Positions 7,177-11,340 of a stretch of 11,340 nucleotides of DNA are shown here, one piece after another. Origin of the DNA: Pseudomonadota bacterium (GTDB lineage: Bacteria > Myxococcota > Polyangia > Polyangiales > Polyangiaceae). Below the pieces are notes generated by a model. It did not search any database, was not told where the DNA came from, and worked only from the letters and a program-made list of their open reading frames with translations. Position numbers and translations under genes: made by a program. Numbering within the stretch: the first letter of the stretch is position 1; each line of letters begins with the position of its first letter. The stretch is from contig JAEZYO010000890.1 of NCBI GenBank assembly GCA_023419055.1, positions 1-11,340 of the forward strand. Direction: 5' to 3'.

Positions 7177-7182
7177 CGAATC

Positions 7183-8163
7183 ATGGGGAGTGAACAGCGA
7201 AGTCGCGTTGCGATTGCGTGTCAGGGCGGCGGGAGTCACACGGCGTTCACGGCGGGCGTTCTGCAAGGGATCTTGAGCGACATCCCCAAGGACGTCGAGA
7301 TCGTGGCGCTGAGCGGGACGTCGGGAGGGGCGCTGTGCGCCACCCTCGCTTGGGAAGGTTTGGTGCGAGGTGATCCGGCGCGCGGCGCGGAGAGGCTGCA
7401 AGCGTTCTGGGAGATGATGGCGGCGACGGAGCCGTGGGATCAGATCGCGAACCAGACGTTGCTCGGCATCTACGCCATGCATGATTTGATGGTGCTGCCG
7501 CCGGTGAGCCCGTACCAGCTGCCCCCTTGGGGAGACGATCACTTTCGCGGCATGTTGCTCGGGTTCTTCGACTTCGAGGAGCTCCGCCAGCTCGCGAAGA
7601 AGCCGGGCGCACCCGCGCTCAAGATCGGGGCAGTCGAGGTGATGAGCGGCCACTTCGATCTCTTTTCGGGCGAGGAGCTGAGCGTCGAGTGCCTGCTGGC
7701 TTCGGCGGCGATCCCGGAGCTGTTTCGCGCGGTCGTCGTGCCGGGTCGCGGCGTGTACTGGGACGGACTTTTCTCGCAGAATCCGCCCATTCACAATCTC
7801 GTGAAGCATCGCATCGACGAGCTCTGGGTGATCCAGATCAACTCGACCACCTGCGCGCGGGTCCCGATGCAGACGCACGAGATCGTCGATCGGAGGAACG
7901 CGCTCGCAGGCAACCTGTCGATGGAGCAGGAGCTCGGCTTCATCCGCAGCATCAACCGCGCGATCGGGAGGGGCGAGTTCAAGGATACGAGCTATCGCCC
8001 GATTCGTGTCAGCCGCATCTCGCTCGATCGAGAGCTCAGCTATCCGACCAAGCTCGATCGCCGACCTCTGCACCTCGAAGAGCTCCGGAATCAGGGGCGC
8101 GCGAAGACGAAGTGGTTCTTGGAAGAGCGGGAGTCGAACCTGCGAGCGCACGCCGCCGAGTAG
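7183..8163 (+). CDS. Patatin-like phospholipase
   Basis: Reading from ATG 7183 gives 326 residues. Patatin enzymes are lipid acyl hydrolases with a Ser-Asp dyad. Visible parts are the oxyanion loop QGGGSHTAF (14-22), the nucleophile elbow GTSGG (45-49, Ser47), and the catalytic Asp in YWDGLFSQNPP (Asp194-Gly195). The family's DGG/DGA motif is DGL here, which is tolerated in bacterial members. No signal peptide or transmembrane helix is evident, so it is likely cytoplasmic or exported by another route. Bacterial patatins range from toxins such as ExoU to housekeeping lipases; this short single-domain form with no partner genes gives no hint of a defence system. It ends 7 bp from the convergent fabI gene and has a long, structured upstream region that may hold its promoter. 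Confidence 0.9.
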   Translation: MGSEQRSRVAIACQGGGSHTAFTAGVLQGILSDIPKDVEIVALSGTSGGALCATLAWEGLVRGDPARGAERLQAFWEMMAATEPWDQIANQTLLGIYAMHDLMVLPPVSPYQLPPWGDDHFRGMLLGFFDFEELRQLAKKPGAPALKIGAVEVMSGHFDLFSGEELSVECLLASAAIPELFRAVVVPGRGVYWDGLFSQNPPIHNLVKHRIDELWVIQINSTTCARVPMQTHEIVDRRNALAGNLSMEQELGFIRSINRAIGRGEFKDTSYRPIRVSRISLDRELSYPTKLDRRPLHLEELRNQGRAKTKWFLEERESNLRAHAAE

Positions 8164-8170
8164 CGCCCCT

Positions 8171-8953
8171 TCAGCCCATGATGCTCGCGCCTCCGTCGAC
8201 GTAGAGTGTCTGGCCGGTCATGCGCCGCGCGTACGGGGTAGCGAGGTACGCGCAGGCGAAGCCGACGTCCATGATGTCGACCAGCTCGCCCACCGGTGCC
8301 CTCTCGCGCGCATCGTCGAGCATGAGATCGAAATCCTTCAAGCCTGACGCGGCGCGCGTCTCGACTGGGCCGGGCGAAACAGGATGCACGCGGATCTTCC
8401 TGGGTCCAAGCTCATGGGCCAGGTATCGGCAGGAAGCCTCGAGCGCCGCCTTGATCGGTCCCATCACGTTGTAGTTCGGGACGACGCGGTTCGCGCCGAG
8501 GTAGCTCATGGCGAACAGGCTGCCACCGTCGACCATCAGCGGCGCCGCGAGTCTCGCCATGCGGATGAAGGAGTGGCAGGAGACGTCCATGGCTTTGGCG
8601 AAGCCTTCGGCGGAGCAGTCGAGGAGGCCGCCCTGCAAGTCGTGCTTGGGCGCCCAGGCGATGGAATGCACGAGGATGTCGAGCTGTCCGAAGTCCTTCC
8701 CGATTGTTTCGAAGACCGCCTCGAGCTCGCCCGGCTGCGTGACGTCGAGCGGCAAGAACAGCGGCGCTGCGAGCTTCTGAGCCAGCGGCTCGACGTAGGG
8801 CTTCGCCTTCTCGTTCAAGTAGGTGACTGCCAGGGTCGCGCCGAGTTCATGGAACGCGGCGGCACAGCCGTAGGCGATGGAGCGCTCGTTCGCGATCCCC
8901 ACGACGAGCGCCTTCTTGCCGAGCAATACTGGACGACGAGTCTCTTCGGGCAC
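8171..8953 (-). CDS. fabI: Enoyl-ACP reductase, FabI type
   Basis: A 260-residue short-chain dehydrogenase of the FabI class, which reduces trans-2-enoyl-ACP with NAD(P)H in the last step of each fatty acid elongation round. GTG start at 8951-8953 with a strong SD 7 nt upstream. Diagnostic parts: the FabI-style cofactor loop VVGIANERSIAYG (17-29), the HSIAWAP segment (96-102), and the active site Tyr151, Tyr161 and Lys168 (Y-x6-K) in SYLGANRVVPNYNVMGPIKAALE. The SPGPVETRAASGL stretch differs from the SAGPIRTLAASGI of enterobacterial FabI and resembles the branch common in alphaproteobacteria. The C-terminus YVDGGASIMG is typical. It follows the YhhJ-like permease gene by 25 bp and is probably in the same operon, which is unusual for fabI. 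Whether it is the main or a second FabI cannot be told here. Confidence 0.9.
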   Translation of the reverse strand: MPEETRRPVLLGKKALVVGIANERSIAYGCAAAFHELGATLAVTYLNEKAKPYVEPLAQKLAAPLFLPLDVTQPGELEAVFETIGKDFGQLDILVHSIAWAPKHDLQGGLLDCSAEGFAKAMDVSCHSFIRMARLAAPLMVDGGSLFAMSYLGANRVVPNYNVMGPIKAALEASCRYLAHELGPRKIRVHPVSPGPVETRAASGLKDFDLMLDDARERAPVGELVDIMDVGFACAYLATPYARRMTGQTLYVDGGASIMG

Positions 8954-8960
8954 GGTCAGT

Positions 8961-8967
8961 CTCCTTC
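8961..8967 (-). promoter_or_regulatory. Shine-Dalgarno site of fabI
   Basis: On the minus strand GAAGGAG lies 7 nt before the GTG at 8953. It decides the GTG start over internal alternatives and lies within the 25-bp gap after the YhhJ-like gene, so no separate promoter fits between them. Confidence 0.75.
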
Positions 8968-8978
8968 TACGAAAGTGG

Positions 8979-10103
8979 CTACTTGCTGACGGCGATCGAT
9001 TTTCGGAACAGCACCAGGCTGTACGCGAAGAAGCCGACGCCGACGGCGGTGACCATCAAGAACTCTTGCCAGACCGCGCTGAGCCCTCCCCCGCGGTACA
9101 CGATCACCTGGGAGAAGCTGACGAAGTGCCGCGCCGGCAGGAAATACGTGACGTATTGCAGCCACTTGGGCTGACTCTCGACCGGAGTGCTCCCTCCGGA
9201 GAGCAGCATCAGGACGACGATCACGAGGATGATCAGGAGCGCGAACTGCGCCATCGAGCGCGAGATCGTTCCGAGGAAGATCCCGAGCGCGGTCGCGAAG
9301 AACAGGTAGAGGATGACGCCCACGAACCAGAGCACGACCGAGCCCGCGAAGGGTACGTCGAGCACCATGCGCACGACCAAGAACAGCGACGCGCCGGTGG
9401 CCAACAAGATGACGAGGCCGTTGGCCCAGACCTTGGCCATGGCGATCTCGAAGGCGCTGAGCGGCATGACCAGCAAATGCTCGAGCGTCCCGTGCTCGCG
9501 CTCGCGGATCACCGCCGCGCCCGTGAGAACGACGGTCAACAGGGTGATCTGATTGATGATGGCGACGATGCTCTTGAACCAGGACGAGACGCCGTTCGGG
9601 TTGAAGAGCTTGCGGATGACGAGGTTGACCGGCTGCGCGCGGGTCTCGTCGGTGCGCGCGAGGAACGAGCCGACGCGATCCTGGACGATGTTCCTGATGT
9701 ACCCGGCTCCGATCCCCGCCTGCTGCATCGCGGTCGCGTCGATGTTCACTTGAAGCGCAGGGTTCCTGCCCGCCCGGAGGTCGTGCTCGAAGCGGGGAGG
9801 GATCACCACCACGAACATGAAGCGGCCTCGATCCATCTCCGGCTGCGCGTCGGTGGGCGCGATGACTTCGGGGAGCTTGAAGCGAGGGGGGTAGAAGGCG
9901 TTGATGAGCTCCTTGGAGAGCGCCGAACCGTCCTCGTCGACGAAGGCGATGGAGGCGTTGTTCACCTCCGTGGAGGTGCCCGTCGCCTGGATGTGAATCG
10001 CGAGCGTGAAGGCGTAAACGACGAACACGACCATCACGAGGTCGCTCATCAAGCTGCGGATCTCCTTGAGCCCGAGCCACAGGATGTTGAGCAGCGACTT
10101 CAC
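8979..10103 (-). CDS. yhhJ: YhhJ-like ABC-2 type permease
   Basis: From GTG 10101-10103 the product has 374 residues; the frame is open further upstream only as a shadow of the preceding gene. It closely resembles E. coli YhhJ in order and wording: NILWLGLKEIRSL at the start, the first helix at about 20-38, a large periplasmic domain with FYPPRF, IPPRFEHDLRAGRNP and VNIDATAMQQA, then five or so helices. The cytoplasmic loop REREHGTLEHLLVMPLSAFE is the ABC-2 signature region. YhhJ-type permeases pair with an RbbA-like ABC protein and usually an HlyD-like adaptor to export small molecules; the substrate is unknown. Its GTG begins 2 bp after the stop of the RbbA-like gene, implying coupled translation, and fabI follows after 25 bp. 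Confidence 0.9.
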   Translation of the reverse strand: MKSLLNILWLGLKEIRSLMSDLVMVVFVVYAFTLAIHIQATGTSTEVNNASIAFVDEDGSALSKELINAFYPPRFKLPEVIAPTDAQPEMDRGRFMFVVVIPPRFEHDLRAGRNPALQVNIDATAMQQAGIGAGYIRNIVQDRVGSFLARTDETRAQPVNLVIRKLFNPNGVSSWFKSIVAIINQITLLTVVLTGAAVIREREHGTLEHLLVMPLSAFEIAMAKVWANGLVILLATGASLFLVVRMVLDVPFAGSVVLWFVGVILYLFFATALGIFLGTISRSMAQFALLIILVIVVLMLLSGGSTPVESQPKWLQYVTYFLPARHFVSFSQVIVYRGGGLSAVWQEFLMVTAVGVGFFAYSLVLFRKSIAVSK

Positions 10104-10105
10104 CG

Positions 10106-11340
10106 CTACCTCTCCTGCTTTCGGAGGCCGAGCACGCTGATCAGCAGCAGCACGGGGATGCAGGCGAGCAGAAACAGGATGTCCGGAAGCATGAGCCCGG
10201 CCGAGAGGCCCTTGGTGTAGGCGCCGAGGCTCGAGTGCATGTAGTAGGACGCGGGCCAGATCGAGCCGACACGCGCGGCGTTGCCCTCCAGGGTCGAGAC
10301 CGGCTGCAGCAGCCCCGAGAACTGGATGGTCGGCACGATGGTGAGGATGGCGGTGACGAAGACCGCCGCGACCTGGCTGCCGGTGAAGGTCGACGTCACC
10401 ATCCCGAGCCCCGTGGTCGCCATGACGTAGAGCAGCGTGCACAGCGTGAGCATCAGGAAGCTGCCCTTGATGGGGACGGCGAAGACCATCAGCGCGAGCA
10501 GCGTCAGGATGAAGAAGTTGATCATCCCGATCGCGATATAGGGCAGCTGCTTGCCGAGCAGGTACTCGAGCCTGCTGGTGGGCGTGACGTAGAAGTTGAT
10601 GATGGAGCCGAGCTCCTTTTCGCGCACGATGCTGACCGTCATCAAGATCGCGGGGATCAAGAGCAAGAGCAGCGCGGGCACGCTCGGGACGATGGAGTAG
10701 ACGCTCTCGAACGTGGGGTTATAGAGGAAGCGCTCTTCGATGTCGGCGGTGTATCGGGCAGGCGTGGTGTCGAGCCCGTTCGCCGGGTCCGCGAGCGCAG
10801 TGGCATTCACTCCCTGGACATATTGCTCGACGGTGTCGCCTCGGAACGTCATGGCGCCGTCCACTTGCGCGAGCACCTCCGGGATCGAACCTCGGCGCAG
10901 GTCGCGCCCGAAGCTCGGCGGGATCTCCAGCACGACCGAGACATCGTCCGACTGAAGCCGCCGGAGCGCGTCGTCGGCGGAGCTCGCGCCCCGGGTGCCC
11001 GTGAAGTAGCGCGGAGAGCCGGCGAATTGGTCGAGGTAGGCGCGGCTTTCGGGAGATTGATCGAGATCGAGCGAGGCGTAGCGGATGTGCTCGACGTCGG
11101 TCGTGATCCCGAAGCCGAAGACGAGCATCAAGAGCGCCGAGCCCACGAACGCGAACGCGAGCCGGATCGGGTCTCGCAAGATTTGAACGGTTTCGTTGTG
11201 CGTGTAGGCGAGCATCCGTCCGAGCGCCAAGCTCATCGACGAGCGAGCTCCCTCCGTCGCAGGTGGAGCCGTGAGCTCCACGGGCTGCTCGGCGGAAGCA
11301 CCGGCCTTCCCGGGCTTTGCTGCGGCCCTTTCGGCGATGG
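10106..11340 (-). CDS. rbbA: RbbA-like ABC transporter, C-terminal permease part (5' partial)
   Basis: The frame is open to the window edge, so the N-terminus is missing. The visible part is an ABC-2 permease domain very like the C-terminal third of E. coli RbbA: the entry RMLAYTHNETVQILRDPIR and first helix, a periplasmic region with DLDQSPESRAYLDQFAGSPRYF, IPPSFGRDLRRG and DGAMTFRGDTVEQYVQ, then VREKELGSIINFYVTPTSRLEYLLGKQLPY and several helices ending in KQER. Upstream of a possible GTG at 11281 the frame continues as an Ala/Lys/Pro/Gly-rich stretch, which looks like a linker after an ATPase domain; RbbA proteins carry two ATP-binding domains there. It could instead start at GTG 11281 or ATG 11236 (a GGAGG lies before the latter at long spacing) as a stand-alone permease. 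The downstream yhhJ-like gene is 2 bp away. Confidence 0.85.
   Translation of the reverse strand, partial: IAERAAAKPGKAGASAEQPVELTAPPATEGARSSMSLALGRMLAYTHNETVQILRDPIRLAFAFVGSALLMLVFGFGITTDVEHIRYASLDLDQSPESRAYLDQFAGSPRYFTGTRGASSADDALRRLQSDDVSVVLEIPPSFGRDLRRGSIPEVLAQVDGAMTFRGDTVEQYVQGVNATALADPANGLDTTPARYTADIEERFLYNPTFESVYSIVPSVPALLLLLIPAILMTVSIVREKELGSIINFYVTPTSRLEYLLGKQLPYIAIGMINFFILTLLALMVFAVPIKGSFLMLTLCTLLYVMATTGLGMVTSTFTGSQVAAVFVTAILTIVPTIQFSGLLQPVSTLEGNAARVGSIWPASYYMHSSLGAYTKGLSAGLMLPDILFLLACIPVLLLISVLGLRKQER
10112..10116 (-). promoter_or_regulatory. Shine-Dalgarno site fixing the YhhJ-like start
   Basis: On the minus strand AGGAG lies 8 nt before the GTG at 10103, inside the last codons of the RbbA-like gene. 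It places the start at GTG instead of the longer open frame reaching 10442, which would overlap the upstream gene by over 300 bp. Confidence 0.75.

Larger units (their letters stand above)
6389..7182. other. Repeat- and hairpin-rich intergenic region without a convincing gene
   Basis: About 800 bp separate the DUF2254-like and patatin genes. Several frames stay open here, but none shows a recognisable domain, SD or consistent codon bias; they arise because the 42-bp repeats have a period divisible by three and carry no stops. Features seen, in order: an 11-bp direct repeat (GCGCCTCGCGG at 6455-6465 and 6470-6480), a GTCGAAC/GTTCGAC hairpin at 6484-6503, the 42-bp array, a 20-bp stem, a T9 tract, a GGAGAC/GTCTCC inverted repeat (6887-6910), a 21-bp stem, and short GC-rich hairpins at 7025-7065. 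Homopolymers of T at 6654-6658 and 6833-6841 are unusual for this GC-rich sequence. Confidence 0.7.

Noticed and set aside
7183..8163. Patatin as the effector of a CBASS-type anti-phage system.
   Set aside because: No CD-NTase, sensor or accessory gene lies next to it; neighbours are a convergent fabI and a structured intergenic region.
8877..10220. 447-codon plus-strand frame opposite the YhhJ-like and fabI genes.
   Set aside because: Composition is acidic, Arg- and His-rich with no motif, while the minus strand encodes two well-recognised proteins.

Overview
The window is GC-rich DNA with strongly G/C-biased third codon positions. The Gly/Ser/Ala-linker plus Cys-rich secreted protein at the left edge, the mix of Shine-Dalgarno (SD) and apparently leaderless genes, and the repeat-laden intergenic spacer all fit a myxobacterium-like deltaproteobacterium (Myxococcota, probably Polyangia). 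That placement is inferred from style; no 16S or other marker gene is present.

Layout, left to right. (1) 1-810: 3' part of a secreted Cys-rich protein on a Gly-rich linker, overlapping tail-to-tail with a minus-strand YihY/BrkB-family membrane protein (738-1790). (2) 1838-2254: a YjbQ/UPF0047 protein, divergent from BrkB and convergent with a minus-strand DUF3052 protein (2264-2740). (3) 2741-2816: a compact divergent promoter region with a perfect 16-bp palindrome, serving DUF3052 leftward and miaE rightward. (4) 2817-4750: miaE (tRNA ms2io6A hydroxylase), then a closely spaced family-2-type glycosyltransferase. (5) 4787-6388: a four-helix DUF2254-like membrane protein with its own promoter. 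(6) 6389-7182: about 800 bp without a convincing gene. It holds a 42-bp tandem repeat array, two long hairpins whose stems close fully only on the plus strand through G-U pairs, and a hairpin followed by nine T. (7) 7183-8163: a patatin-like phospholipase with intact Ser-Asp dyad. (8) Minus strand, 11340 down to 8171: the permease part of an RbbA-like ABC transporter (running off the window), a YhhJ-like ABC-2 permease and a FabI-type enoyl-ACP reductase, spaced 2 bp and 25 bp apart and so probably one operon.

Most genes are familiar families. The most unusual parts are the structured repeat region at 6539-6990, the divergent DUF3052/miaE promoter with its operator-like palindrome, the recurring pattern of a -10 box only 7-10 nt before the start codon (suggesting leaderless mRNAs), and the linkage of a FabI reductase to an RbbA/YhhJ-type exporter. 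No CRISPR array, tRNA, rRNA, transposase or phage gene was seen.
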